Counted from the stretch's first letter, positions 44,049 through 54,120 are shown. The stretch: 64,000 nt of DNA from Glaciihabitans sp. (GCA_025465535.1 JAODMY010000021.1:1-64000), one strand, 5' to 3'. Notes: generated from the letters alone by a model not told the origin. Made by a program: numbers and translations.

Positions 44049-46483
44049 CAGGCGACACTCTTCGACTTGCGTGGGCGCGGCCCGCAGAGGACTGGATCGA
44101 GGCGATCCCGATCGGCAACGGTCGCATCGGGGCGATGGTCTTCGGCGGGGAGCGAGCGCGCTACCAGGTCAACGACGCGACAGCGTGGTCTGGCACTCCG
44201 GATGGCCCTGCACATGAGCTTGCGCGCCTGGTCGCCGGCGGCGCAGGCCCCGAGCGTCTGGCCGAGGTGCGGGCGGCGCTGGATGTCGGCGACCTCGATC
44301 GCGCGGAAGCCATGCTCATGACATTCGAGGGTCGCTACACGCAGGAATTCCTGCCGCTGCTCGACCTTGTCGTCGACATCCCCGGCGCGATCCCGGCACC
44401 AGGCCAGCCCGCGCGAGTACTCGATCTCGACACCGCGGTGGTGGAAGAGAAGCTGGTCGTGGGTGAAGCCACGGTCATTCGACGCTCGTGGGTTTCGGCA
44501 CCGGCGCAGGCCATGTTCATCGAACTCGAGGCAGATGTCGCCCTCGCCGCCCTCGAGGTCACGTGGTCGACGCCCCTGCGCGAGATCGGCCGGGCATCAT
44601 CGGCCGATGCGCTGACTCTCGACATCGAACTTCCCGTCGACGGCGTGCCTCTGCACGTGACATCCGTCGAGCCGGCGCTTCGCTACCGAGCGACCGACGA
44701 CGGCTCATATGACCCCTTCGCAGCCGCGGCTGTCGCGTACAGCAGCGACGGAACCGAGACTGTGGAGGAGGGCAGACTCCGCATCAGGGGAGCCAGCCGG
44801 CTGCTGATCGCACTCTCGACCTCGACCCGTGCTGACTTGTGGTGGGCCGATACGGGCGACGAGTGGCGGACCGCCTCCCGTGAGGCGATCCGGGACCGCG
44901 CACGGTCGAACGCACTCGACGCCGTTGGCGCCGACGCGGACGACCGACTCACCGAGCATGGCGCCGACGTGCGCCAGGTTACGGGTGCGCGGTTCGCGAT
45001 CGGCGGCCGACGCAATGGGTGCTGGAATGTCGAGCACGACATCCTTCACGGCGACGACCCGGCACTCCGCGCGACGGTTGCGGCGGAATACGGGCGCTAC
45101 CTGCTCACGGCCGCCTCGCGCACAGGAAATCCTGCCGCAAACCTGCAGGGAATCTGGAACGGGTCGCTGCGCCCGGCCTGGTCGTCGAACTACACGATCA
45201 ACATCAACACGCAGATGAACTACTGGGCAGCGGGCCCCCTTGGCCTTGACGACCAGCTCGAGCCGCTGATCGCGCTCACCGAGCGACTCGCGCGCGCAGG
45301 CACCGACACCGCCCGAGAGCTCTACGGTGCGCGCGGCTGGGTTGCGCACCACAACACCGACCTGTGGGGCTGGAGTCTCCCCGTCGGCATGGGGGTCGGA
45401 GCCCCGAGCTGGGCGATCTGGATGATGGGCGGTGTCTGGCTCTGCCACACCATCTGGGATGCGCTCGAGTTCTCGAACGACGAGACCCTCCTGCGCGAAC
45501 GCGTGTGGCCGTTGATGAAGGGCGCGGTCGAGTTCTGTCTCGACTGGCTGCAGGTTGACGAGAACGGCATCGCGCGAGTGTCGCCGTCGACCTCGCCCGA
45601 GAACATGTACCTGGATGCGACGGGCCGCCCGCGCGCGCTCGGCTTGACCGCGACGTCAGACACCGAGCTCTTCCGCAGCCTCCTCCTTCGCGCTCTCCGT
45701 GCGATCGACCGGGTCGACCCGGCCAGTGCCCTTCGCGGCGAGATCGAGTTGGCGCTGAAATCCATCCCTCTCCCCGGTATCGGCGCGGATGGCGTGCTGC
45801 TCGAGTGGTCGGCGGAGGTGCCGGAGCACGAGCCCGCGCATCGACACCTTTCGCCCGCCATCGGGATCTACCCCCTCGACCTCATCGCGCCTGACACCAC
45901 TCCGGAACTGGCCGTCGCCGCACGTCGCCTGCTCGATCGCCGCGGCCCAGGCGCAATGGGTTGGTCGTGGGCATGGAAGATCGCGCTCCGTGCGCGACTC
46001 CGCGATGCCGACACCGCGTATGAGCTCCTCACGGAGGCCCTCACTCCTTACGAAGGCGATGCGCACCGTCTCGGCCCTGTCGACGGGTCGGAGTGGGGCG
46101 GCCTCCTTCCCAATCTCTTCAGTACGCATCCACCGTTCCAGATCGACGGCAACCTGGGGTTCCCCGCAGCGATCGCCGAGCTGTTGCTGCAGAGCCACGG
46201 GGGAGTCATCCACCTGCTTCCGGCGATTCCGGATGCCTGGCCCGACGGACACGTCGAACGGTTGCGCGCCCGGGGCGGAGTCGCAGTCGACCTGCGCTGG
46301 GCCGACGGCGCGCTCGTCGACGCATCCCTCACAGACCTCACCGGATCCGCACACGAGGTTCACGTGCGCATCGGCGACCACCACTTCGCCATCGTGCTCC
46401 CTGCCGGGGGCACGGTCGTCGTCACAGACCCACCACACCCGACAATCACGACGCCAACGATGGCGTCATCAATACCACAGTGA
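44045..46483 (+). CDS. GH95 alpha-L-fucosidase
   Basis: 812 aa, cytoplasmic (no signal peptide). Family 95 landmarks: WIEAIPIGNGRIGAMVFGG at the start, NLQGIWNGSLRPAW and NININTQMNYW (the two base-activating Asn), SPSTSPENMY with the acid Glu, and PFQIDGNLGFPAAIAE with the conserved Asp. Removes alpha-1,2-L-fucose (some members act on L-galactose) from xyloglucan- or glycan-type oligosaccharides. Start overlaps the permease stop (ATGA), so it is an integral part of the importer operon and its substrate is probably what the importer brings in. Confidence 0.93.
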   Translation: MTGDTLRLAWARPAEDWIEAIPIGNGRIGAMVFGGERARYQVNDATAWSGTPDGPAHELARLVAGGAGPERLAEVRAALDVGDLDRAEAMLMTFEGRYTQEFLPLLDLVVDIPGAIPAPGQPARVLDLDTAVVEEKLVVGEATVIRRSWVSAPAQAMFIELEADVALAALEVTWSTPLREIGRASSADALTLDIELPVDGVPLHVTSVEPALRYRATDDGSYDPFAAAAVAYSSDGTETVEEGRLRIRGASRLLIALSTSTRADLWWADTGDEWRTASREAIRDRARSNALDAVGADADDRLTEHGADVRQVTGARFAIGGRRNGCWNVEHDILHGDDPALRATVAAEYGRYLLTAASRTGNPAANLQGIWNGSLRPAWSSNYTININTQMNYWAAGPLGLDDQLEPLIALTERLARAGTDTARELYGARGWVAHHNTDLWGWSLPVGMGVGAPSWAIWMMGGVWLCHTIWDALEFSNDETLLRERVWPLMKGAVEFCLDWLQVDENGIARVSPSTSPENMYLDATGRPRALGLTATSDTELFRSLLLRALRAIDRVDPASALRGEIELALKSIPLPGIGADGVLLEWSAEVPEHEPAHRHLSPAIGIYPLDLIAPDTTPELAVAARRLLDRRGPGAMGWSWAWKIALRARLRDADTAYELLTEALTPYEGDAHRLGPVDGSEWGGLLPNLFSTHPPFQIDGNLGFPAAIAELLLQSHGGVIHLLPAIPDAWPDGHVERLRARGGVAVDLRWADGALVDASLTDLTGSAHEVHVRIGDHHFAIVLPAGGTVVVTDPPHPTITTPTMASSIPQ

Positions 46484-46490
46484 GGAACTC

Positions 46491-47837
46491 ATGAAAAAGC
46501 TCCGCATCATCGCCAGCATTGCCCTGGTCGGCCTCGTGGCCGCAGGCCTTGCCGCATGTTCAACCAGCGGCACCGCTTCCGGTGGCAAGACCACCGTCAA
46601 CTGGTGGACCTGGGATGACCAGCAGGCCGCGGCATACAAGCTATGCCTCCCCGGCTTCGAGAAGGCCAACCCCAACATCGACGTGAAGATCACGCAATAC
46701 AACGTGAACGACTACTTCACCAAGCTCACCGCCGGCTTCGTCGCGGGCACCGCGCCGGACGCATTCCAGGACAGCGTTCCGCAGCTGGGCATCTACGCGA
46801 GCCAGAAGCAGATCCTGCCGCTTGACGATCTGATCAAGAAGACCAATTACAACCTTGGCCAGTTCGATGTCGGTGTCGCATCATGGAAGTACACGGATGG
46901 CAAGCAGTACGGCATCCCGCTCGACTGGGCTGGCGCCGCGATCTACTTCAACGAAGACATGATCAAGAAGGCCGGCCTGACCGACCAGGACATCAACAAC
47001 CTCACCTGGAATCCGACGGATGGCGGCACGTTCGACAAGGTCGTCGCGCACCTCACGATCGACAAGAACGGCGTTCGCGGTGACCAGCCCGGTTTCGACA
47101 AGAACAACGTGAAGACCTACGGCATCGCGTCTCTCGCCGCGCAGGACTTCAACGGCCAGACATCCTGGAACCCGTTCGTGGCGACGCTCGGCTGGAAGCT
47201 CGGCGGAACCAAAGCCGCCTGGCCGACGGAGATCCCGTACAACGACCCGAACCTCGTTTCGACCCTGAACTACATCAAGAAGCTGGGCGATCGCGGACTC
47301 ATGCCGAAGTACGGGCAGTTCACCGTGTCATCCGCCGACCAGATGGGCGCCGGTAACGTCGCCATGGCGCAGGATGGCACGTGGAACGCGACCTCGCTGA
47401 CCAAGGTTCCCGGGCTCAAGGTCGGCATCGCGCCAACCGTGAAGAGCGCGGACGGAACGCGTGGCATGATCTCCAACTCCAACGCGAACAACATCTTCGC
47501 GGGGTCGAAGCACGTCGACCAGGCCTGGAAGTGGGTCACGTACATGGGTTCGACCGCATGCCAGACCACGGCGGGTAAGACTGCCACCTTCCTGCCGTCG
47601 ATCGCATCGGCGCTGCAGTCGACGGTCGACTACCAGAAGACCCAGGGGGTCGACATCCAGAGCTTCGTGGATGCGGCCAAGAACAACGAGCTGTACCCGG
47701 CGCCGCCGATGGCCAATGGCCAGGAGCTCGCCGACACAATCCAGCCCGAGTTCGAGGCGTTCTTCACGGGTGAGAAGGGCGACAGCATCTTCCAGACGAT
47801 GCAGACCCAGTCGCAACAGATCCTGACGAAGAAGTAG
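46491..47837 (+). CDS. Extracellular sugar-binding lipoprotein (family 1 SBP)
   Basis: 448 aa. Signal peptide with lipobox LAAC (Cys near residue 23), then a MalE/UgpB-like fold: VNWWTWDDQQAAAYK, PNIDVKITQYNVNDYFTKL, GTAPDAFQD, and YGIPLDWAGAAIYFNEDMI. GAGGAACTC precedes the ATG 7 nt after the fucosidase stop. Partner of the two permeases. Confidence 0.93.
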   Translation: MKKLRIIASIALVGLVAAGLAACSTSGTASGGKTTVNWWTWDDQQAAAYKLCLPGFEKANPNIDVKITQYNVNDYFTKLTAGFVAGTAPDAFQDSVPQLGIYASQKQILPLDDLIKKTNYNLGQFDVGVASWKYTDGKQYGIPLDWAGAAIYFNEDMIKKAGLTDQDINNLTWNPTDGGTFDKVVAHLTIDKNGVRGDQPGFDKNNVKTYGIASLAAQDFNGQTSWNPFVATLGWKLGGTKAAWPTEIPYNDPNLVSTLNYIKKLGDRGLMPKYGQFTVSSADQMGAGNVAMAQDGTWNATSLTKVPGLKVGIAPTVKSADGTRGMISNSNANNIFAGSKHVDQAWKWVTYMGSTACQTTAGKTATFLPSIASALQSTVDYQKTQGVDIQSFVDAAKNNELYPAPPMANGQELADTIQPEFEAFFTGEKGDSIFQTMQTQSQQILTKK

Positions 47838-47850
47838 CAACTATTCCGTT

Positions 47851-47883
47851 GGTGCGGGCGGGCGTTCTGCGCCCGCCCGTACT
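47851..47883 (+). terminator. Hairpin between binding protein and ROK gene
   Basis: CGGGCGGGCG and its perfect complement around a TTCTG loop, extended by T-A and G-C beyond one G-U pair, 17 nt after the stop. No T-tract. It could end most transcripts, or lower ROK expression relative to the binding protein. Confidence 0.7.
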
Positions 47884-47911
47884 AACGTGAGCACAAAGTG
47901 AGGAACCAAAC

Positions 47912-49078
47912 GTGAACAACGAAGCAACTGCGCGAACAGCGCTCCTTCGTTCGTCGTCGGATGCGGCATCCCGCGTGTTTGCGACGATTCTCACGCGCAG
48001 TCCGATCAGCCGCATCGATGTCGCCCGGTTCTCCGGCCTGTCGCAGGCGGCCGTCACGAAAGCGGTGACGCCTCTCATCGCTGCCGGCCTCATCGACGGC
48101 AGCCTGGATGGCCCGAAAGACGGACTGCGAGGGAGACCGGCCAACCCGGTAGCAGTTGTGCCGAATGCGCTCATCTCGGTGGGCATCAAGGTCAACCCCG
48201 ACGAACTTGTGGGGGTTGCAACCGACCTGACTACCAAGGTGCTCGCGTCCCGTCGCCCTGAGCTCTCGTCGAGCGGTGCCTCCCGCGTGATGGACCAGAT
48301 CGTCGCACTCGTTCACGAGCTCGAAGTCGACCTCGGCAGCCTCGGTGCCCACATCGCCTGTGTCGGCATCTCTGTCTCAGGTGACGTCGACGTCGAGCGC
48401 GGGTTCGTGCGTGAATCGATCAACATGGGCTGGATCGATGTGGCCCTTGGCGACGAGCTGCGTGAACGCCTCGGGCATCCCGTGATCGTCGAAAACGACG
48501 TGCGAGCTCTCACGATCGGCGAACACTGGTTCGGCGTCGGTCTCGGCACAGCGTCTTTCGCGATAGTTACGATCGGGCGAGGCATCGGCTCTGGCCTCCA
48601 CCTCAACGGCGAAGTCGTCGAGGGCGCGTACGGTGTCGCCGGCGAGATCGGGCACCTGCCCCTCACCTCACCCGACAAGATTTGCGCCTGTGGACGAAGG
48701 GGCTGCGTCGAAGCGGTGGCCGCGACCGCGGCCATCGTAGCCGCCGTATCCGCGGCTCACGGCCGGGCGCTAACAATCGAAGATGCGGTGGGGCTCGCGC
48801 ATGATGGTGATCCGGCGGCGGTCAGCGCATTCAGCGAGGCCGCGACCGTGATCGGTACTGCTATTGCCAGCCTGGTCAACATGGTTGGGCCCGAAGTCGT
48901 GATCATCGGCGGCGAGGCGGTATCGAACTTCGACCTGTTTGAAGACGACCTCATGACATCGTTTCGCGAGCATGCATTCGGTGCTGCGGCGAAGTGCCGC
49001 ATCATCGTGCGGCCACACACCTTCGAGGACTGGGCGCGTGGCGCAGCGGCCGCGGCGATTAGATCCCTGGTCGTCTGA
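47912..49078 (+). CDS. ROK-family transcriptional regulator
   Basis: 388 aa. N-terminal winged helix SRIDVARFSGLSQAAVTKAV, then the ROK sugar-kinase-like domain: CVGISVSGDVD, VIVENDVRALTIGE, the glycine-rich AIVTIGRGIGSG, and the zinc motif CACGRRGCVE near residue 252. GTG start with GAGGAA upstream. Last gene of the ABC/fucosidase operon; likely represses the divergent promoters until a fucose- or galactose-derived sugar is present. Confidence 0.92.
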   Translation: MNNEATARTALLRSSSDAASRVFATILTRSPISRIDVARFSGLSQAAVTKAVTPLIAAGLIDGSLDGPKDGLRGRPANPVAVVPNALISVGIKVNPDELVGVATDLTTKVLASRRPELSSSGASRVMDQIVALVHELEVDLGSLGAHIACVGISVSGDVDVERGFVRESINMGWIDVALGDELRERLGHPVIVENDVRALTIGEHWFGVGLGTASFAIVTIGRGIGSGLHLNGEVVEGAYGVAGEIGHLPLTSPDKICACGRRGCVEAVAATAAIVAAVSAAHGRALTIEDAVGLAHDGDPAAVSAFSEAATVIGTAIASLVNMVGPEVVIIGGEAVSNFDLFEDDLMTSFREHAFGAAAKCRIIVRPHTFEDWARGAAAAAIRSLVV

Positions 49079-49157
49079 CCTGGTTGCGTGGGCGCTAGCG
49101 CCCGGTGTTCGACTACGCAGTGATTGCCGCGATCACGGTCCGTCCGCTTCCCTCCGA

Positions 49158-50471
49158 CTACTCAGCCAGTTCGCGCCGGCCGATCCAGAATGTTCCATTC
49201 GGATAGGCGAATTCCTCGAGCGTTGACTCATGCATGCGAGCGCTGTATCCCGGCATCGACGGCAGAACGTACGCGCCGTTCTGAACGACGCAGGGATCGA
49301 CAAAATGCTCGTGAAGATGATCGACATATTCGGTCACGCGGTTCTCCAGCGATCCTGAAATGGCGACGAAATCAAAAATCGAAAGGTGCTGGACGAGTTC
49401 GCAGAGTCCAACACCGCCAGCGTGTGGACACACGGGCACACCGAACTTCTTCGCCATGAGGTAGACCGCGAGGATCTCGTTGATGCTGGCCAGCCGCGCC
49501 GCATCGAGTTGGCAGAAATCGATGGCTTCGGCCTGGAACATCTGCTTGAACAACACTCGGTTCATTCCGTGCTCGCCGGTCGCAACGCCAATCGGCGCCA
49601 CGGCGCGGCGAATCGCCGCATGGCCGAGTACGTCATCCGGGCTCGTCGGCTCTTCGATCCACATCGGACGGAACTGCGAAAGAGCGTTCACCCACTCGAT
49701 CGCCTCCGGAACGTCCCAGACCTGGTTCGCGTCGATCATCAGGTTTGCGTCCTGACCGATGACTTCTCGCGCGATGCTGCAACGCCTGATGTCATCAGCA
49801 AGGTTGGCGCCCACTTTGAGCTTGATGTGCCGATACCCGGAGTCCACGGCTTCTTGACAAAGCCTGCGAAGTTTTTCATCGGAATACCCGAGCCAACCGG
49901 CGCTCGTCGTGTAACAGGGATACCCGTCATTCTTCAGCTGGGCTATCCGCTCGCCACGTGTCGGCTCCATTGCCGTCAACATCTGCAGCGCCTCTTCTCG
50001 GGTGAGGACGTCGGAGAGGTATTGAAGGTCGGCGACATCGACGAGCTGCGCCGGGGTCATCTCGGCGAGCAGCTGCCAGAGCGGTTTGCCAGCCCGTCGA
50101 GCTGCCATGTCCCACAGCGCGTTCATGACGGCAGCCATCGCGAGGTGTTCGACGCCTTTTTCTGGTCCAAGCCAGCGCAGCTGCGAATCGGACTTCAACT
50201 CCCGATAGGTTGCGCCGAGATCGTCGAGAAGCTCGTCGACATCGCGGCCGATCAGGGGCAACGCCCTCTGCTGCGCGGCCAGCGTGCAGATATCGTTGCC
50301 GCGTCCAATAGTGAAGGTGAAGCCGTATCCGGCGATGTCCTCCGCGTCAGTGTTCAGGATGACGTATGCCGCGGAATAGTCTCCGTCCTTGTTCATGGCG
50401 TCCGAACCATCGGCGGTTAGCGAGGTGGGAAATCGGACATCGACGACCTCGACAGAGGTAATAGTGGGCAT
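49158..50471 (-). CDS. fucD: L-fuconate dehydratase (enolase superfamily)
   Basis: 437 aa, the length of the FucD group, dehydrating L-fuconate to 2-keto-3-deoxy-L-fuconate. Catalytic set in order: HIKLKVGAN (KxK), [31 protein letters not shown] and VCPHAGG, all matching FucD. Convergent with the ROK gene, and downstream of the LLM gene by 88 nt. Presence beside an alpha-L-fucosidase points to oxidative fucose breakdown, but the fucose dehydrogenase, lactonase and later enzymes are not in the window. Ribosome site is weak. Confidence 0.9.
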   Translation of the reverse strand: MPTITSVEVVDVRFPTSLTADGSDAMNKDGDYSAAYVILNTDAEDIAGYGFTFTIGRGNDICTLAAQQRALPLIGRDVDELLDDLGATYRELKSDSQLRWLGPEKGVEHLAMAAVMNALWDMAARRAGKPLWQLLAEMTPAQLVDVADLQYLSDVLTREEALQMLTAMEPTRGERIAQLKNDGYPCYTTSAGWLGYSDEKLRRLCQEAVDSGYRHIKLKVGANLADDIRRCSIAREVIGQDANLMIDANQVWDVPEAIEWVNALSQFRPMWIEEPTSPDDVLGHAAIRRAVAPIGVATGEHGMNRVLFKQMFQAEAIDFCQLDAARLASINEILAVYLMAKKFGVPVCPHAGGVGLCELVQHLSIFDFVAISGSLENRVTEYVDHLHEHFVDPCVVQNGAYVLPSMPGYSARMHESTLEEFAYPNGTFWIGRRELAE

Positions 50472-50546
50472 CTTGTCAAGGTACCGCGGTAGTCCCGTGG
50501 AGCGGCGTTCACTCCTCGAGCGTGTCCGCCCGCGCTGGGGACGCCA

Positions 50547-50648
50547 GATGGCCGCGCGCTCAGTCGAGCTTCGGAAGGATTTCGCGGGCGATGAAGTCCA
50601 GGTGGTCGAGGTCGCGGAAATCCACGACCTGCAGGTAGAGGCGGTCGA
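50547..50648. repeat. Right copy of ~100-bp direct repeat
   Basis: The intact LLM gene's last ~90 bp plus a few bases after its stop; repeated at 35999-36103. See that entry. Confidence 0.85.
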
Positions 50649-51483
50649 CGCCCAGTTCCTGGATGGCGGAGATGCGGTCCACTGCCTCGTCGGTCGTGCC
50701 GGCAATCCCGTCGCGGCGGAGGGAGGCGAGATCGGTGTAGCTCGCCTCGGCGCGGCGGGATGCCTCCGCCTCGGTGGCACCGACAGCCACGGTGCGCGGA
50801 ATGCTCATGATGAGGTCGCCGGGATCGCGTCCGATTACGGTGCACGCCGTGCGAACCCGATCCATCGTCGGCGCCAGCCGGTCGAAGGGGACGAAGCCGG
50901 TGTTGTATTCGGTGGCATAGGTGGCGGCGAGTCGCGGGGTTTTCGCCTGCCCTGACCCGCCCACGATCAGTGGCATTCGCTGCTGGACCGGTTTCGGCAG
51001 CGCGGGGGAGTCGACCACGGTGTAGTGCTCGCCCGCGAAGGAGTACTTCTCACCGAGCGGCGTGGCCCACAGGCCGGAGATGATGGCGAGCTGTTCCTCG
51101 AAGATGCCGAAGCGCTTCTCCGGGAACGGGATGCCGTAGGCCTCGTGTTCGCGCGCGTTCCAGCCTGCACCCAGGCCAAGTTCGGCCCGACCGCCAGACA
51201 TGGCATCCACCTGGGCGACCTGGATCGCGAGGACCCCCGGATGCCGGAACGTCACGGAGGAGACCATCGTGCCGAGCGCGATACGCGAGGTCTCGCGGGC
51301 GAGTCCGGCGAGGGTCGTCCACGAGTCGGTCGGCCCCGGCATCCCGTCACCGCCGTGGAAGTTGATGAAGTGGTCGGCTCGAAAAAAGCCGTCGAAGCCG
51401 AGTCGTTCGGTCGCCTGGGCGATAGCCAACTGGTCGTCGTAGCTGGCGCCCACCTGCGGTTCGATAAATATTCTGAAATCCAT
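50560..51483 (-). CDS. LLM-class F420-dependent-type oxidoreductase
   Basis: 307 aa luciferase-like barrel: [19 protein letters not shown] start, [48 protein letters not shown] and [16 protein letters not shown]. This pattern is that of actinobacterial F420-dependent oxidoreductases (Rv1855c-like group); cofactor assignment is inference. GAGGAC-type site before the ATG at 51483; the longer frame upstream is Arg/Pro-rich. Its 3' end is duplicated at 36.0 kb. Downstream of the azoreductase on the same strand. Confidence 0.88.
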   Translation of the reverse strand: MDFRIFIEPQVGASYDDQLAIAQATERLGFDGFFRADHFINFHGGDGMPGPTDSWTTLAGLARETSRIALGTMVSSVTFRHPGVLAIQVAQVDAMSGGRAELGLGAGWNAREHEAYGIPFPEKRFGIFEEQLAIISGLWATPLGEKYSFAGEHYTVVDSPALPKPVQQRMPLIVGGSGQAKTPRLAATYATEYNTGFVPFDRLAPTMDRVRTACTVIGRDPGDLIMSIPRTVAVGATEAEASRRAEASYTDLASLRRDGIAGTTDEAVDRISAIQELGVDRLYLQVVDFRDLDHLDFIAREILPKLD

Positions 51484-51576
51484 GCCCTCGTCCTCGTGTC
51501 TCCTCAATCCTGCCGGACGTTTAGGGCACTTCGCGCCGCGCGGTGGCTCTGGTTGCTGACTCACGCCAGCGCGGGC

Positions 51577-52218
51577 CTACGCTCGGCGTTTTGAAGCGAG
51601 GGCGCGGCCGTGCTCGACAGCGAGTTGCTCGGCTGCGGTCTTGATCTCGGCGGCTAGCTCGGTGAACTGGTCGAGAGCGGGATTGACTCCGACGAGGGTG
51701 AACTGGCGCTGCACGACGAGCAGGTCAACGCCCCAGACCTCCTCGAGGACGCGGCGCAACCACGGGGTGGAGTGATCCCACCCCTCCTTGGGCGTCCCGG
51801 GGTTGTAGTTGCCGCCGAGCACGGTGGCGAGTACGGCGGGCTTGTCCTTCAGGGCGCCCCCGCTGATGCGCGGATCCGTGTAGGCGAGGTCGTACCAGGA
51901 CTTCACGTGTGCGGCGACGCCCCAGTTGTAGAGGGGGATCGCGAACAGGAGCGCATCCGCGTTGAGCATCTCGTCGGCGAGTGTTGCCGCCAGGGCTTTG
52001 GCATCACGCTGTTTCGCGCTGAGGTCGGCGTCCTTGACTCCCATGCTCGTGACGATGTCGCGCCATGTTGTCGCCGGCAGCGGTTCCGTACCGAGGTCGC
52101 GGCGGGTGACGACGGAATCGGGGTGCTCAGCCGACCACTCGGCTTCGACCAGATCGGCCAGGGCTCGGCTCTGGGAGGTGGCGGGAATGACACTGGCATC
52201 GAGCCGGAACAACGACAT
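51577..52218 (-). CDS. FMN-dependent NADH-azoreductase-like protein
   Basis: 213 aa flavodoxin-like reductase. SLFRLDASVIPATSQSRALA binds the FMN phosphate; ADALLFAIPLYNWGVAAHVKSWYD and the GGNYNPGTPKEGWDH segment fit AzoR-like quinone/azo reductases. ATG at 52218 preceded by TGGAG; the frame has another ATG four codons earlier, inside the ribosome site. Divergent from an HxlR regulator, the usual arrangement for quinone-inducible azoreductases. Confidence 0.87.
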   Translation of the reverse strand: MSLFRLDASVIPATSQSRALADLVEAEWSAEHPDSVVTRRDLGTEPLPATTWRDIVTSMGVKDADLSAKQRDAKALAATLADEMLNADALLFAIPLYNWGVAAHVKSWYDLAYTDPRISGGALKDKPAVLATVLGGNYNPGTPKEGWDHSTPWLRRVLEEVWGVDLLVVQRQFTLVGVNPALDQFTELAAEIKTAAEQLAVEHGRALASKRRA

Positions 52219-52295
52219 GAGAATCTCCATAGAAAGCTAAGGGACTAAGGAAAACAAAGTGACTGTGGAGACTGTAGCAGATTACGATAGAGCTC

Positions 52296-52631
52296 ATGTC
52301 CGAGCAGGAGTCCGAGGTGCGCGCGTGCGATTCCGCGATCACTCTTGCCTTCTCGGTGCTGGGGAAGCGCTGGAACGGGATGATCGTCGGCGTCCTCGGC
52401 TCGGGTCGGGCATCCTTTGTCTCGCTGCGTAAGGCCGTCAGCGGCATCAGCGACACCGTGCTTTCCGAACGTCTCGTCGAGCTCGTAGAGGCGGGACTCG
52501 TGCGCCGGGACGTGGCGGAGGGTCCACCGGTCACGGTCAGCTACGAGCTAACGGCGGCGGGAACCGAACTCGTGCCGACCATCGAACAGCTGGGTGCGTG
52601 GGCGCAACGGAATTTGCATTCGCAGGGTTGA
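52296..52631 (+). CDS. HxlR-family transcriptional regulator
   Basis: 111 aa winged helix: ITLAFSVLGKRWNGMIVGVL, FVSLRKAVSGISDTVLSERL, VSYELTAAGTEL. One cysteine near residue 11 (RACDSA) occupies the redox/electrophile-sensing place of YodB/CatR-type relatives. The 77-nt gap to the azoreductase contains two CTAAGG units but no clear palindrome. Likely represses the azoreductase. Confidence 0.9.
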   Translation: MSEQESEVRACDSAITLAFSVLGKRWNGMIVGVLGSGRASFVSLRKAVSGISDTVLSERLVELVEAGLVRRDVAEGPPVTVSYELTAAGTELVPTIEQLGAWAQRNLHSQG

Positions 52632-52848
52632 TTCCTGTGCGCTGCTCAGAACCTTCCCAGATCGCCTAGGTATCGTCGTCACATTCCGGCATGTCCCTTG
52701 CGGCATGAAAAACACGACCGCTACCACTGCGTGTGGCGTCCCGAAGTAAGAGTTCCGATTTGATCCCGCCCTGCTGTTACACCGAGACGCAACTCACGCA
52801 CGAAGGCGGCACGAGGCTCGCCGCACTGCATTCCGTTCAGGATTGTGC

Positions 52849-54120
52849 ATGAGCCGGCAGCATTCCGGGTTTGGGACAGACGGATCGGTTTCCATCACCC
52901 GACACGGTCGGTTGAAACGATCCGGCGCGCTGCCCGGTGCCCTGAAATTCCTCGCGGCGGCGATGGCCGTGGTGCTCGTATCGGCGGTGGCGGTCGTGGG
53001 TATCGCGGTGTGGCATCTCACCAGTTCGGTCAAGCCCGGTGTGCACCTGACACCGCTGGCCGGTCAGACGGCGGCACCGCCTCAGGTCGGGCCGATCAGC
53101 GGGGCTGTCAACATGCTGCTCGTTGGCTCGGATACCCGCACCGGGCAGGGCAGTGCATTTTCGGACGCGGCCGACCAGGCGAGCAGTTCCGGGGCGGGCA
53201 ACAACGATGTCACGATCCTGATCCATATCGCCGCGAACCACCAGAGCGCGATGGTGGTGAGCTTTCCACGCGACACGCTGGTTCCGATCCCGTCCTGCCC
53301 GAACCCCAACGGCGGGTCGTACTCTGCCATGTCGCAGCAGATGCTGAACGCGTCCCTCTCCTACGGCGGTCTCGCCTGTCCGGTGCTGACCATCGAGCAG
53401 CTCACCGGCGTCACCGTTCCCTACGGGGCGGAGATCAGCTTCGACGGGGTCGCTGCGATGTCCAACGCGGTCGGTGGAGTCACGGTGTGTGTAGCTACGC
53501 CAATCAATGATCCCGATACCGGACTCCATCTGGGCGTCGGCCAGCACACCATTCAAGGTGCGGAAGCGTTGGCGTTCCTGCGCACTCGTCACGGCATCGC
53601 GGATGGCAGTGACCTCGGGCGCATCAGCAGCCAGGAAGCTTTCCTGTCCTCGCTGGTGAGGAAGGTGAAAGCCGGCGGGGTTCTCAGCAACCCGCTGCAG
53701 TTGTATTCGCTGGCCAGCGCCGCCGTCAAGAACATGCAGCTCTCCGACACCCTCGAAAGCCCCAACACCCTCATCTCCATCGCCACCGCGCTGAAAGGAA
53801 TCCCGCTGGCCAACCTGGTGATGCTCCAATATCCCACCCTGGCCGACCCGACCAACCCCAACCGCCTGATCCCCAACCAGGGCGCCGACGCTGCCGTCAA
53901 TGCCGCCCTGCTATCTGACCAGCCGGTGAAACTCACGGGCACTACCGGGCGAGGCGCAGAATTGGCTCCCAGCACCCCATCCTCGGCGACCCCGGCGCCA
54001 ACATCCACCGCCACCCCGGCGCCGTCATCCGGCGGCGCGAGCCCGATACAACTCCCCTCGAGCATCACCGGGCAAACCGCGGCAGAACAAACCTGTGCGA
54101 AAGGCAACCCAGCCGGCTGA
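52849..54120 (+). CDS. LytR-CpsA-Psr (LCP) family protein
   Basis: 423 aa, membrane anchored: cytoplasmic N-terminus, one TM helix (about residues 32-56), extracellular LCP domain with NMLLVGSDTRTGQG, MVVSFPRDTLVPIP and AFLRTRHGIADGSDLGRISS, holding the conserved Asp/Arg residues that bind the polyprenyl pyrophosphate. These enzymes attach teichoic-acid-like or arabinogalactan-type polymers to the wall. The C-terminal tail is Thr/Pro/Ala/Ser rich. ATG at 52849 with AGGA; a TTG two codons earlier is the alternative. No envelope genes next to it. Confidence 0.92.
   Translation: MSRQHSGFGTDGSVSITRHGRLKRSGALPGALKFLAAAMAVVLVSAVAVVGIAVWHLTSSVKPGVHLTPLAGQTAAPPQVGPISGAVNMLLVGSDTRTGQGSAFSDAADQASSSGAGNNDVTILIHIAANHQSAMVVSFPRDTLVPIPSCPNPNGGSYSAMSQQMLNASLSYGGLACPVLTIEQLTGVTVPYGAEISFDGVAAMSNAVGGVTVCVATPINDPDTGLHLGVGQHTIQGAEALAFLRTRHGIADGSDLGRISSQEAFLSSLVRKVKAGGVLSNPLQLYSLASAAVKNMQLSDTLESPNTLISIATALKGIPLANLVMLQYPTLADPTNPNRLIPNQGADAAVNAALLSDQPVKLTGTTGRGAELAPSTPSSATPAPTSTATPAPSSGGASPIQLPSSITGQTAAEQTCAKGNPAG

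Noticed and set aside
49090-49103. GGGCGCTAGCGCCC palindrome after the ROK gene
   Set aside because: Stem of only 5 bp once a loop is allowed; too short to call a terminator with confidence.
52219-52295. HxlR operator between azoreductase and its regulator
   Set aside because: Only a CTAAGG direct repeat is visible; no inverted repeat good enough to annotate.
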